This document shows, one piece after another, positions 1-7,416 of a DNA stretch of 11,061 nucleotides. Source of the DNA: an uncultured Rhodanobacter sp. (GTDB taxonomy: Bacteria; Pseudomonadota; Gammaproteobacteria; Xanthomonadales; Rhodanobacteraceae); the NCBI GenBank assembly GCA_903827735.1, contig CAIKJM010000398.1, forward strand, positions 1 to 11,061. The letters run 5' to 3'. The notes beneath the pieces were generated by a model. The model had not been told where the DNA came from, did no database searches, and was given only the letters and a program-made list of their open reading frames with translations. The stretch's first letter is position 1; the number at the start of each line of letters is the position of its first letter. The position numbers were made by a program, and so were the translations under genes.

Positions 1-747
1 CAATTCGTCCTCCCACCGGCCGTCGAAGCAGGCAAGGTTTCGATCACCATTCGAATACCCTCAAAACACACCAAAACTCTGAGTCAGTACAAGGAAGATG
101 GCTTCTTCGAACAGATTCTGGAAGACACCCATAACCTTAGCGACCATGACCGCGAGCTGCTGGATCTGCGCGCTAATCGCAACTATGCAGAATTTTTCAA
201 GAAGGCGGTTTTGTATAAGAAGAACATCGTCGTCTCTGGCGCTACTGGCAGTGGCAAAACGACCTTTATGAAATCGCTGGTGCAGCACATTCCGGAGAAT
301 GAGCGGTTGGTAACCATCGAAGACGCGCGCGAGTTATTTATCGAGCAGCCCAACGTCGTGCACCTGCTCTACTCCAAGGGCGGCCAGAGCGCCAGCAACG
401 TCACTGCTAAGAGCTGCATGGAAGCCTGTCTGCGCATGAAACCGGATCGGATCATCCTGGCCGAGTTGCGCGGTGACGAAGCGTTCTACTTCATCCGCAA
501 CTGCGCTTCGGGCCATCCCGGCTCCATCACCAGCTGCCATTCCGGAAATACCGAGCAAACCTGGGACCAACTCGGGCTGATGGTAAAAGCATCCAATGAA
601 GGCGCCGGCCTGGAATTTGCCACCATCAAGCGCCTATTGATGATGACCATCGACATCATCGTGCACGTCAAGGCGCACGCTGGAAGTCGCTACATCACCG
701 GTATCGACTTCAATCCAAATCGGCATCTATCGCGGGGGGCCGCATGA
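1..747 (+). CDS. virB11: VirB11-like T4SS ATPase, 5' end missing
   Basis: Hexameric cytoplasmic ATPase at the inner-membrane base of the type IV secretion system, which works with VirB4 in pilus assembly and substrate transfer. The frame is open from base 1, so the gene starts upstream; 248 residues are visible and roughly 90 N-terminal residues are missing compared with usual VirB11 length. Seen in the fragment: Walker A GATGSGKT at about residues 80-87, an Asp-box region TIEDARELF at 105-113, Walker B IILAELRGDE at about 151-160, and the His-box GHPGSITSCHSG ending near 182. These are the diagnostic order of the VirB11/GspE secretion ATPase family. TAG-free to a TGA stop at 745-747. The TTG at 211 is internal and is not the start. 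It sits directly upstream of virB1, as in Xanthomonas-type T4SS loci. Confidence 0.96.
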   Translation, partial: QFVLPPAVEAGKVSITIRIPSKHTKTLSQYKEDGFFEQILEDTHNLSDHDRELLDLRANRNYAEFFKKAVLYKKNIVVSGATGSGKTTFMKSLVQHIPENERLVTIEDARELFIEQPNVVHLLYSKGGQSASNVTAKSCMEACLRMKPDRIILAELRGDEAFYFIRNCASGHPGSITSCHSGNTEQTWDQLGLMVKASNEGAGLEFATIKRLLMMTIDIIVHVKAHAGSRYITGIDFNPNRHLSRGAA

Positions 748-791
748 CGAATATCTTGAATCCGGCAATGCAGAGGGCGTGTTCATGCTAA
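744..791 (+). other. 15-codon ORF bridging virB11 stop and virB1 start
   Basis: An ATG at 744 overlaps the virB11 TGA (ATGA) and opens a 15-codon frame, MTNILNPAMQRACSC, that stops at 789-791, just inside the virB1 start (ATG 785). It may only help couple translation from virB11 to virB1, or be chance. No conservation can be judged from one sequence. Confidence 0.2.
773..777 (+). promoter_or_regulatory. Ribosome binding site that sets the virB1 start
   Basis: GAGGG lies 7 nt before the ATG at 785. The in-frame GTG at 779 is only 1 nt from it, too close for initiation, so ATG 785 is the preferred virB1 start. Confidence 0.6.
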
Positions 792-1714
792 CGGGATTGG
801 AATTGATGTCATGCCCGAATCAGGCCGTGCCGGCTGAAGTCATGCATCACATTGTGCATGTCGAGTCCGGTTACAACCCGTTCGCCATCGGCGTCGTCGG
901 CGGGCAACTGGTACGACAACCGCAAAACCTTGACGAAGCAATTGCTACCGCGCAAATGTTGGAAACCAAGGGCTACAACTACTCTCTTGGCGTATCGCAA
1001 GTAAACCGCAGCAATCTGGCGAAATATGGTCTCGATACCTATGCCAAAGCCTTCGATCCCTGCCTAAACCTATCGGTCGGTTCACGCATTCTCAACGAGT
1101 GCTATTACAGTTCGGGTGGCGATTGGGGAAAGGCTTTCAGTTGCTATTACTCCGGAGATTTTGTCACTGGTTTCCGTCAGGGCTATGTGCAAAAAATTTT
1201 CGCCTCAATGAACCAGAACGTGCCGTCCGACAGCGCCACAGCGGCGCCTATCCCGTTACAGGGGACCACAACAAGCGGCGCACGTCCGCTATCGCGCGCA
1301 GATATCGTCCGCGGGATACATGCACCGGACACACGGCAGGACACTCCCGCCTATCGCGTGTCTCTTCGCAGTAGCAGCGTTATCGATGCCGTCGCAGCAC
1401 CGTTGGCCACTTCTGCGATAGCCGCTGCTGGTACGGGCGATCCCAAAATCACGGCAGCGGCAGCGACTGCGCCAACAGCGGCTCCGGCACCTGCTCCTAC
1501 ATCGGCCACGGCAGCCGAGGCGGCTGCTGCAAGTGAGGACATCTTCGTACCCAAAGTCAGCTATCTGGGCGATTCGCCAGCAGCTTCCCCCGAAACCAGC
1601 AAACAACCAAAAACCCCTGCAAACTCGGACATTACCCAAACCGCTGTGCACAAGCCAGCTGGCGATCCAAGCGACTTGCGCCAGCAAGGAGGCGACGATG
1701 CTTTCGTTTTTTAA
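785..1714 (+). CDS. virB1: VirB1-like lytic transglycosylase
   Basis: Peptidoglycan-cleaving lytic transglycosylase that makes local room in the cell wall for the T4SS. From ATG 785 the product has 309 residues. The SLT-like catalytic domain covers about residues 12-145; the probable catalytic Glu is E27 in HIVHVESGYNPFAIG, followed by the YSLGVSQVN motif and the CYYSG segment typical of VirB1. No convincing signal peptide is present at the N-terminus, so export would have to rely on something unusual, or the start is misplaced. After about residue 150 the protein becomes a low-complexity Ala/Pro/Thr-rich tail (dense Ala runs around bases 1430-1530), longer than a minimal VirB1. Its last 17 bases overlap the next gene. 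A GTG at 779 would add two residues but has poorer spacing to the ribosome binding site. Confidence 0.93.
   Translation: MLTGLELMSCPNQAVPAEVMHHIVHVESGYNPFAIGVVGGQLVRQPQNLDEAIATAQMLETKGYNYSLGVSQVNRSNLAKYGLDTYAKAFDPCLNLSVGSRILNECYYSSGGDWGKAFSCYYSGDFVTGFRQGYVQKIFASMNQNVPSDSATAAPIPLQGTTTSGARPLSRADIVRGIHAPDTRQDTPAYRVSLRSSSVIDAVAAPLATSAIAAAGTGDPKITAAAATAPTAAPAPAPTSATAAEAAAASEDIFVPKVSYLGDSPAASPETSKQPKTPANSDITQTAVHKPAGDPSDLRQQGGDDAFVF
1686..1692 (+). promoter_or_regulatory. Strong Shine-Dalgarno for the small gene at 1698
   Basis: AAGGAGG, a near-ideal Shine-Dalgarno sequence, lies 5 nt before ATG 1698 although it is inside the end of virB1. This is the main evidence that 1698-2084 is translated. 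Confidence 0.65.
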
Positions 1715-2084
1715 CTGGAACCGCTCCATTCGGGGCTCGGCGCGCAAATCGAATCGCTGCCAAGTGCTAGGCGAGCATAGGGCCATTAGTCTTTGCTCAA
1801 CGGGCGGAAGTAATGGTCTCACCGTCAATTTTTTGTCGATAACAAATGCAGCCCCAATCGACGTGATAGGCGACGCTGTCGACGACAATTCAGGCATTAG
1901 CGATTTAGCTTTAAACAGGTCGACACTCTGTAAAGAACATGCTGGTCGGTCGACCGGCGCAGTACTCGCCACGCAGGCATCCTGCTGCTTGCTGGGAGGG
2001 CTCTCATCAGGGCCGAAGTATTACCTCGGGTCAGCGAGGTGTTTTGCAACAGCCGTAGCTGCGCGCAACGCGGCTATTTCTTAA
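1698..2084 (+). CDS. Unrecognised 128-aa protein between virB1 and virB2
   Basis: I do not recognise this gene. ATG 1698 follows a strong AAGGAGG and overlaps the last 17 bases of virB1 in another frame, an arrangement typical of translationally coupled operon genes. The product has 128 residues, starts MLSFFNWNRSIRG, is Ser/Ala-rich and has Cys residues spread through it (including a CC pair), with no clear signal peptide, transmembrane helix or catalytic motif. Base composition is a little less GC-rich than in neighbouring genes, and three GTCGAC sites cluster in it. The frame is open further upstream to about 1533, but that part lies across virB1 coding sequence. It could be a lineage-specific T4SS accessory protein, or a decayed or chance frame behind a good ribosome binding site. 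Confidence 0.5.
   Translation: MLSFFNWNRSIRGSARKSNRCQVLGEHRAISLCSTGGSNGLTVNFLSITNAAPIDVIGDAVDDNSGISDLALNRSTLCKEHAGRSTGAVLATQASCCLLGGLSSGPKYYLGSARCFATAVAARNAAIS
2056..2082 (+). terminator. Stem-loop with short T-rich tail before virB2
   Basis: An 8-bp stem (TAGCTGCG paired with CGCGGCTA, one G-T pair) with the 5-base loop CGCAA is followed by TTTCTT. It overlaps the last codons of the 128-aa gene. The T tract is short, so it would be a weak terminator or attenuator, or an mRNA-processing structure that sets pilin expression apart from virB1. Confidence 0.35.
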
Positions 2085-2138
2085 GGGATGCGACGGCAGC
2101 CCGCATTCATTTGAATTTTTTAATAAAGGGAATCCAAG

Positions 2139-2480
2139 ATGACAATCCAACTGCTTGCTGGCAATACCGAAATCGCCCAATCCATGCGTGCCCTTTTTAG
2201 TACTTTCCTCAAGGTGGCTGTGGTGGCATTGCTGCTGATGCCCTGCATGGCCTCCGCTCAGGATGCCTGCTCTGACATGACCAAATACATGGGCACCGTG
2301 CAAACTTTGCTGAAAGCTATCTCAATAGCGGTGGTCACCATTGCGGTGATTTTTTCGGGTTATCAAATCGCGTTCGCACATAAGCGGATTGCTGAGGTAG
2401 CCCCTGTGCTGATCGGCGCTGTGTTGATCGGTGCCGCCGGAGAGATTGCCAGCATGTTCATTACTGCGGGCACCTGCTGA
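2139..2480 (+). CDS. virB2: VirB2-like T4SS major pilin
   Basis: Pilin subunit of the T4SS pilus, made as an inner-membrane precursor. The 113-residue product starts at ATG 2139, 7 nt after AAGGGA. A Sec signal peptide ends near ASA-QDAC (cleavage after about residue 40), leaving a mature pilin of about 73 residues, the expected size. Two hydrophobic helices lie at about 57-78 and 86-108, separated by a short basic loop (AHKRIAEVAP), which is the VirB2 fold. The mature form carries one Cys near each end (C44 and the C-terminal C113), so a disulfide is possible; that is inference. An internal ATG at 2184 (residue 16) would give a shorter signal peptide but has a weaker ribosome binding site. 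Confidence 0.92.
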   Translation: MTIQLLAGNTEIAQSMRALFSTFLKVAVVALLLMPCMASAQDACSDMTKYMGTVQTLLKAISIAVVTIAVIFSGYQIAFAHKRIAEVAPVLIGAVLIGAAGEIASMFITAGTC

Positions 2481-2498
2481 TCGCCGCTTCAAATAGTC

Positions 2499-2804
2499 AT
2501 GCATAAGAACGCGTTATTCCGCGGCTGCACTCGCCCGCCCATGTTTTTGGGAGTGCCATACATGCCCTTTTTCATAGGTGTGGGCGGGTGTTTTTTGCTG
2601 GCTGTTTATTTCAGCTTTTTTATTCTTTTCCTCATCCCGGTGATCATCTTTGTCATGCGAACCATGGCCAAGCGCGACGAGATGATTTTCCGGCTGATTG
2701 GCCTGCGCCTTCAATTTCGAACGCGTGTAAGAAACCTGCAAGAGAACGATGGCATGTGGGTATTTACTCCCAACAGCTATCGCGGCCACAAACAGGAACC
2801 TTGA
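2499..2804 (+). CDS. virB3: VirB3-like inner-membrane T4SS protein
   Basis: Small inner-membrane component that associates with VirB4 and pilus assembly. The 101-residue length fits VirB3. The N-terminal LFRGCTRPPMFLGVPYMPF segment is the family signature and fixes the start at ATG 2499 rather than the internal ATG 2541. A hydrophobic region at about 18-53 spans the membrane, followed by a charged cytoplasmic tail. The gene begins 18 bases after the virB2 stop without a strong Shine-Dalgarno, suggesting coupled translation. Confidence 0.93.
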   Translation: MHKNALFRGCTRPPMFLGVPYMPFFIGVGGCFLLAVYFSFFILFLIPVIIFVMRTMAKRDEMIFRLIGLRLQFRTRVRNLQENDGMWVFTPNSYRGHKQEP

Positions 2805-2811
2805 TGCACCA

Positions 2812-2833
2812 ACCCCGGCATTTGTGCCGGGGT
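2812..2833 (+). promoter_or_regulatory. Stable stem-loop between virB3 and virB4
   Basis: A perfect 8-bp GC-rich stem (CCCCGGCA / TGCCGGGG, extended by one A-T pair) with loop TTTG fills the short virB3-virB4 gap. It has no run of T after it (ATTCCCTTG), so it is not a classic intrinsic terminator on the + strand. It may stabilise or process the mRNA, or partly attenuate transcription into virB4. Confidence 0.5.
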
Positions 2834-2863
2834 ATTCCCTTGTAAACCTATCGGTATCGAAAC

Positions 2864-5332
2864 ATGTTCAGTCCCGACACACCCATTAGCGAATTTCTAC
2901 CGCTGTCCACGCATGTCTCGCCAACCGTGATCAAAACCACGGGGGGCGATTTCATGCTCAGCTGGCGGATGGGTGGCTTGCCCTTTGTCGGCCGCGACGA
3001 ATGGGAGTTGGAACACAAGCACAACACCTTCAACCGCCTATTGCAGACATTACGCGCGCCGGACTTCGTCAACGTCGCATTCTGGGCGCACGATGTGCGC
3101 CGCCGACGCAAATTTACCGATCACAGCCATTTCCAGCACGCCTTCAACCAGCAGATGTCCGACGCCTATTACGGCGCTCTTTCCGAACAGAAGCTGATGC
3201 AGAACGAGTTGTACCTGACATTGCTCTATCGGCCTGTGGTCAGCGGCAAGCGACTCGCCGAAAAATCTGCCGATGTCAGCCAGTTGCAGGCCGAGCAGGA
3301 ACAGGCCGTCAATACCATCTTGGAGCTGGCCGGCAACGTCGAGGCGGTTCTCAAGGATTACGCGCCCTACCGCATGGGCATGTATGAAGCCGCCAACGGC
3401 GTGGTGTTTTCCGAGACGCTGGAATTTTTTGGCTATCTTCTAAATCGCGTCGACGAGCCCGTGCCGGTACTGAATGCGCCGATCTACCGCTATCTGGCGA
3501 TCAGCAAGCAACGCTTTTCGGCCAAGACCGGCGACTACGTGGTCACCACGCCCACCGGGGTCAACCATTTCGGCGCCCTGCTCAACCTGAAGGAATTTGC
3601 CGACGGCAGCTATCCGGGCATCCTAAACGGGCTCAAATACCTCGATTTCGAATACGTCATCACCCATTCGTTTACTCCGAAAGGACGGCACGACGCGCTC
3701 AAGGCACTGGAGCGCACCAAGGGCATGATGGTCTCCTCCGGCGACAAGTCCTTCAGCCAGATCGCCGAACTCGACCACGCGATGGATCAACTGGCTTCGG
3801 GCAACTTCGTGCTGGGCGAATATCATTTCAGCATTGCCGTCTATGCACCGGATCAGGCCACGCTGTCACAGCAGATCGCGGCCACCCGGGCAGAGCTCTC
3901 CAACGCTGGCTTTGTCACGGTGAAAGAGGATATAGCAGTGGCTGCCGCGTTCTACGCGCAGTTTCCAGGCAACTGGAAATACCGCACCCGGCTAGCCAAC
4001 CTCAGCTCGCTCAACTTTCTGGGGCTATCGCCGCTGCATAACTTTGCTGCCGGCAAGAAGGACAACAATCCATGGGGCGAGTGTGTCACCACCCTGCAGG
4101 CCACCAACGGCCAGCCGTATTTCTTCAACTTCCATGCTACCCACCCATCGGAGAACTCCCTCGGCGAAAAAGCCATCGCAAACACCATGGTGATCGGCAA
4201 GTCGGGTACCGGTAAGACCGCGCTGATCAATTTTCTGCTCAGTCAGGTGCAAAAGCTCAAGCCCACGCCAACGATCTTTTTCTTCGACAAGGATCGCGGC
4301 GCGGAAATTTTCGTGCGTGCGTGCGGCGGCAACTATTTGGCTCTGGAAAACGGTAAGCCAACCGGATTCAATCCCTTCCAGTGCGAGTACACCGAAGCCA
4401 ACGTGCAATTCCTGTCCGACCTCGTCAAGGTAATGGCCGGCAAGAGCGTCTACTCCTCCCGCGAAGAGGAAGATATCTTCCGCGCGGTGGAAAGCATGCT
4501 GGACACACCGATGCATCTACGCAACATCACCAATTTCATGAAGAGCCTGCCCAACATGGGCGACGACGGCATCTACGTGCGCATGAAAAAGTGGACCGTG
4601 GGCAATTCACTCGGCTGGGTGTTCGATAACCCCGTGGACACCATCGACCTTTCCAAAGCCAACATCATCGGCTTCGACTACACCGATCTCATTGAAAACC
4701 CCGAAGTGCGCGTGCCAGTCATCAACTACCTGCTGCATCGGCTGGAGGAGCTGATCGACGGCCGGCCGCTCATTTATGTCATGGACGAATTTTGGAAGAT
4801 CCTCGACGGCAAGGGCGGCCTGAAAGAGTTCGCCAAAAACAAACAAAAGACCATCCGTAAGCAGAACGGTCTGGGCATCTTCGCCACGCAAAGCCCTGAA
4901 GACGCGCTGGCCAGCGACATCGCCGCGTCGCTGATCGAGCAGACGGCCACCATGATCCTCTTGCCCAATCCCAACGCCAGCCGCGACGACTATATCGATG
5001 GCCTCAAGCTTACCGAAGCCGAGTACGCTGTCGTCGTCGCCCTGGACGAGCGCTCGCGCTGTTTTCTGGTCAAACAAGGGCACGCTGCAGCAGTCTGCCA
5101 ACTTAACCTGCGCGGCATGGACGACGCGCTGGCGGTGATCTCGGCATCCACCGACAACATCGAAATTATGCATCAGGTGTTGGCTGAACGCGCCGAGGCC
5201 GAGGGCGTCACCGTCGATAAGCTTACACCGGAACAATGGCTCAGTACTTTCTACGAAAAGCGTAAGGGTAGCGGCAAAAAACCTCCATCCTCGTCCCAAC
5301 CACGGCGCCCGTCCCGTTCGGCGGCAATCTAA
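2864..5332 (+). CDS. virB4: VirB4-like T4SS ATPase
   Basis: Largest ATPase of the T4SS, bound to the inner membrane with VirB3, VirB6 and VirB11, driving pilus biogenesis and substrate transfer. The 822-residue product matches full-length VirB4. The N-terminal VirB4/CagE domain runs from the start (FSPDTPISEFLPLSTHVSP) to about residue 400. The C-terminal ATPase domain has Walker A GKSGTGKT at 445-452 and Walker B IYVMDEFW with D641/E642, followed by the ATQSPEDAL segment typical of VirB4. The C-terminus ends in a basic, Ser/Pro-rich tail (KKPPSSSQPRRPSR) that may be flexible. The gene is intact, with no frameshift. The ribosome binding site is weak. Confidence 0.97.
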   Translation: MFSPDTPISEFLPLSTHVSPTVIKTTGGDFMLSWRMGGLPFVGRDEWELEHKHNTFNRLLQTLRAPDFVNVAFWAHDVRRRRKFTDHSHFQHAFNQQMSDAYYGALSEQKLMQNELYLTLLYRPVVSGKRLAEKSADVSQLQAEQEQAVNTILELAGNVEAVLKDYAPYRMGMYEAANGVVFSETLEFFGYLLNRVDEPVPVLNAPIYRYLAISKQRFSAKTGDYVVTTPTGVNHFGALLNLKEFADGSYPGILNGLKYLDFEYVITHSFTPKGRHDALKALERTKGMMVSSGDKSFSQIAELDHAMDQLASGNFVLGEYHFSIAVYAPDQATLSQQIAATRAELSNAGFVTVKEDIAVAAAFYAQFPGNWKYRTRLANLSSLNFLGLSPLHNFAAGKKDNNPWGECVTTLQATNGQPYFFNFHATHPSENSLGEKAIANTMVIGKSGTGKTALINFLLSQVQKLKPTPTIFFFDKDRGAEIFVRACGGNYLALENGKPTGFNPFQCEYTEANVQFLSDLVKVMAGKSVYSSREEEDIFRAVESMLDTPMHLRNITNFMKSLPNMGDDGIYVRMKKWTVGNSLGWVFDNPVDTIDLSKANIIGFDYTDLIENPEVRVPVINYLLHRLEELIDGRPLIYVMDEFWKILDGKGGLKEFAKNKQKTIRKQNGLGIFATQSPEDALASDIAASLIEQTATMILLPNPNASRDDYIDGLKLTEAEYAVVVALDERSRCFLVKQGHAAAVCQLNLRGMDDALAVISASTDNIEIMHQVLAERAEAEGVTVDKLTPEQWLSTFYEKRKGSGKKPPSSSQPRRPSRSAAI

Positions 5333-5365
5333 TACGGCCTGCAAAACCGTTAAGGAGAATATGCC

Positions 5366-6163
5366 ATGCAAAGCTCACTAACTCATCGTTCCGCCGCGCG
5401 CCGTATGCGCAATTCTGGCATCGCCATCGCGCTAGCCGGCAGTCTTGGTGTAGGTGCTGTCCATGCACAATGGGCGGTTGTTGACGCTGGTGCTATTGCT
5501 CAAGAAACCATATCGGCAACCAACGCAGTATCCACCGCCGCAAATACGTTGAGCACCGTTACGAACACATTGAACACCGTGACCCAACTCACGTCTACTA
5601 TCAGCACCATCGCTTCAAATCCTCTCGCTGCCCTGATCCCCAGCAACAGCAACATGAGTGAGTTGAGCACAGACCAGATCAATTCGTTGATAAGCGCGAA
5701 GTGCCCCGTGATCTCGAACGGCAGCAACATTGTGGTCAGCGCACTTTCGTCAGCAGTTCAAAGCTTGGATCCCAATTCCAGCATAGCGGCTCAGCAGCAG
5801 AGAATTTGCTCGAATACAGTCTTCGTTCAAGCCGATGAGTACAACGCCACCGTGGATCTCTATAAACAAATGCCGCAGCTACATACGAACGTGGCCACAC
5901 TGCAAGGCATGATGCAGCAGCTCAATGGTGTGATGGGCAACTCTAGCTCAGCGGCAGCGCAAGCCAACACTTTTACGGCAGCAGAGCAGGACCAGATCGC
6001 CCAGTGGACCACACGCGTGCAGATGGATAAAAACATTATCGACACGCTGAATCAGCAACAGTCGATTCTGGCTGCGGTCAGCATGAACGCTCAGCCTGAT
6101 TTGTTGGGCACTTCGGTCCAGGCGGGCGCACTTGCTTTGGCTTTCAAACCAAAGGATCAGTAA
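5366..6163 (+). CDS. virB5: VirB5-like minor pilin / pilus-tip protein
   Basis: Periplasmic protein thought to sit at the tip of the T4SS pilus. The 265-residue product starts at ATG 5366, 7 nt after AAGGAG. A Sec signal peptide with an Arg-rich start (HRSAARRMRN) ends near AVHA-QWAVVD at residue 34; the QWAVVDA mature start is typical of VirB5. Then comes a Thr/Ser/Asn-rich helical stretch (about 50-80, with repeats of the form NTLSTVTNTLNTV) and a mostly helical, Gln-rich C-terminal half. Two Cys in the middle (ISAKCPV and QRICSN) could form a disulfide. It lies between virB4 and virB6, as expected. Confidence 0.87.
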   Translation: MQSSLTHRSAARRMRNSGIAIALAGSLGVGAVHAQWAVVDAGAIAQETISATNAVSTAANTLSTVTNTLNTVTQLTSTISTIASNPLAALIPSNSNMSELSTDQINSLISAKCPVISNGSNIVVSALSSAVQSLDPNSSIAAQQQRICSNTVFVQADEYNATVDLYKQMPQLHTNVATLQGMMQQLNGVMGNSSSAAAQANTFTAAEQDQIAQWTTRVQMDKNIIDTLNQQQSILAAVSMNAQPDLLGTSVQAGALALAFKPKDQ

Positions 6164-6294
6164 CGCAAATAATTTATGTGGTGGCTAGCATTTGGTGGTT
6201 TCAGCGCCTAATGCCGGCCACCATGCCCAGAATCATCTGCCGCTCAACAGCGGACGCGCACAACCGCTACACCGAGTAAGAGCAGGGGCTATTT
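6164..6294 (+). other. virB5-virB6 intergenic spacer
   Basis: This 131-base gap is the longest inside the core operon. It holds an 11-codon frame (ATG 6177, MWWLAFGGFSA) and a loose inverted repeat TGGTGGC (6179-6185) / GCCACCA (6217-6223) with a loop of about 31 bases. I see no clear promoter or terminator. AGGGG near 6285 probably serves as the virB6 ribosome binding site. Confidence 0.4.
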
Positions 6295-7416
6295 ATGAAT
6301 CTCGTTTTTTACCTATTGGTTTACCAGTACATCAATAGTTCCATCAATTCGTTCATGACTACCCTAAGTCTTGGCGTAGTAGGAGTTGCCGGTGGAGTAG
6401 CGCTGGTGCTGGTAACGATCTGGATCATGATTCAGGGCTTCCGCATTGTGACTGGCCAATCGCGCGAGCCGATGATGGGCTTTCTCGTCAACAGCATGCG
6501 GGTCGTATTCATCGTCAGCACCGCTACTACCCTGGGGGTGTTCGGCTCAACCCTGCACGATCTTTTTACCGGTGAGTTGCAAACTGATCTCAACCAGTTA
6601 TTCACTGGCAGCAATGCGACCTTCGAGAGCACAATCGATCAAAACCTCGCCTACACCGTGGCCGCTGAGGCAGCTATCGACGCGATTCAGACGGCTCCCG
6701 GTGATGACGCCAGTGTGGCAGCCAAATCCCGCGCTGCGGATTTCGCAATCTTCGGCACCGCTAGCCCTCCGATGGCCGCCGGTGCCATGATGCTTATGTT
6801 CAACCTTGCGCTTGCTTTATTTATTGGCCTTGGACCCATCTTCATACTTTGCCTGTTATTCGAGCAGACCAAACCACTATTTCAGAAGTGGCTGCTCTAT
6901 GGCATCGGCACGCTGTTCGCTATGGCCATGCTGAGCTTTATATCGGGCATCGTTCTAAGCGTAACGCTAAAGGCAGCCGAAGCCTTGTGGGCAGCGAGCA
7001 CTATCGATGGCCTGATAGGAGCCACCAGCGAGGGCCTCACCACCCAATCGATGGAACAGGGTGGCATTGGCCTGCTTATGACCATGCTCATTATCTCCGC
7101 CCCGCCCATGGCCGCCCAGTTCTTCAACGGCACCCTGGGCAGCTTCATGGCTTACTCTGCCTTCAGCGGCGCGGGCGCACGGCCTGGCCCGCAGGGGCAG
7201 CCGGCGGGGTCGTATGCCTATGGCGGCGGCGGACAGGGACCGGCTCAGGCGAATGCGGGCCAGTCCCAAGTTGGAAATCAAACTGGGACTGGCGGTTTAA
7301 ACAACCCCGGCATTGTCCAGCCCCGTCAAACGGCAGGCGCCGAGCCAGGCATCCGCACAAGCCCGCAGTATGGCAATGCCCCTACAGTTCCCCCGCCGAG
7401 CAATCAAGCGCCATGA
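6295..7416 (+). CDS. virB6: VirB6-like polytopic inner-membrane T4SS protein
   Basis: Multi-pass inner-membrane component of the T4SS platform and substrate channel (VirB6/TrbL family). The 373-residue product has hydrophobic segments at about 24-46, 66-84, 160-190, 200-224 and 256-292. A periplasmic loop between the second and third segments (about 88-157) contains TIDQN and FAIFGTAS. After about residue 293 the protein becomes a Gly/Gln/Pro-rich disordered tail with SYAYGGGGQGP. The TGA stop overlaps the ATG of the DUF4189 gene (ATGA), so the two are likely translated together. Parts of residues 113-157 and 251-258 are matched by a decayed second copy downstream. Confidence 0.92.
   Translation: MNLVFYLLVYQYINSSINSFMTTLSLGVVGVAGGVALVLVTIWIMIQGFRIVTGQSREPMMGFLVNSMRVVFIVSTATTLGVFGSTLHDLFTGELQTDLNQLFTGSNATFESTIDQNLAYTVAAEAAIDAIQTAPGDDASVAAKSRAADFAIFGTASPPMAAGAMMLMFNLALALFIGLGPIFILCLLFEQTKPLFQKWLLYGIGTLFAMAMLSFISGIVLSVTLKAAEALWAASTIDGLIGATSEGLTTQSMEQGGIGLLMTMLIISAPPMAAQFFNGTLGSFMAYSAFSGAGARPGPQGQPAGSYAYGGGGQGPAQANAGQSQVGNQTGTGGLNNPGIVQPRQTAGAEPGIRTSPQYGNAPTVPPPSNQAP

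Noticed and set aside
779..784. GTG 779 as the virB1 start
   Set aside because: It is only 1 nt from the GAGGG ribosome binding site; ATG 785 has proper spacing.
1289..1972. 227-codon open frame on the - strand opposite virB1 and the 128-aa gene
   Set aside because: Its Arg/Cys/Ser-rich repeats (RSRCRSRC-type) are the antisense image of the Ala-rich virB1 tail; no start signal or family was seen.
4607..5371. 254-codon open frame on the - strand opposite the virB4 3' half
   Set aside because: It lies wholly opposite strongly conserved virB4 sequence including Walker B, has no recognisable domain, and is a GC-rich shadow frame.
6849..7412. Long upstream extension of the DUF4189 reading frame
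   Set aside because: The extension overlaps the conserved virB6 coding sequence; a signal peptide begins at ATG 7413, which is the real start.
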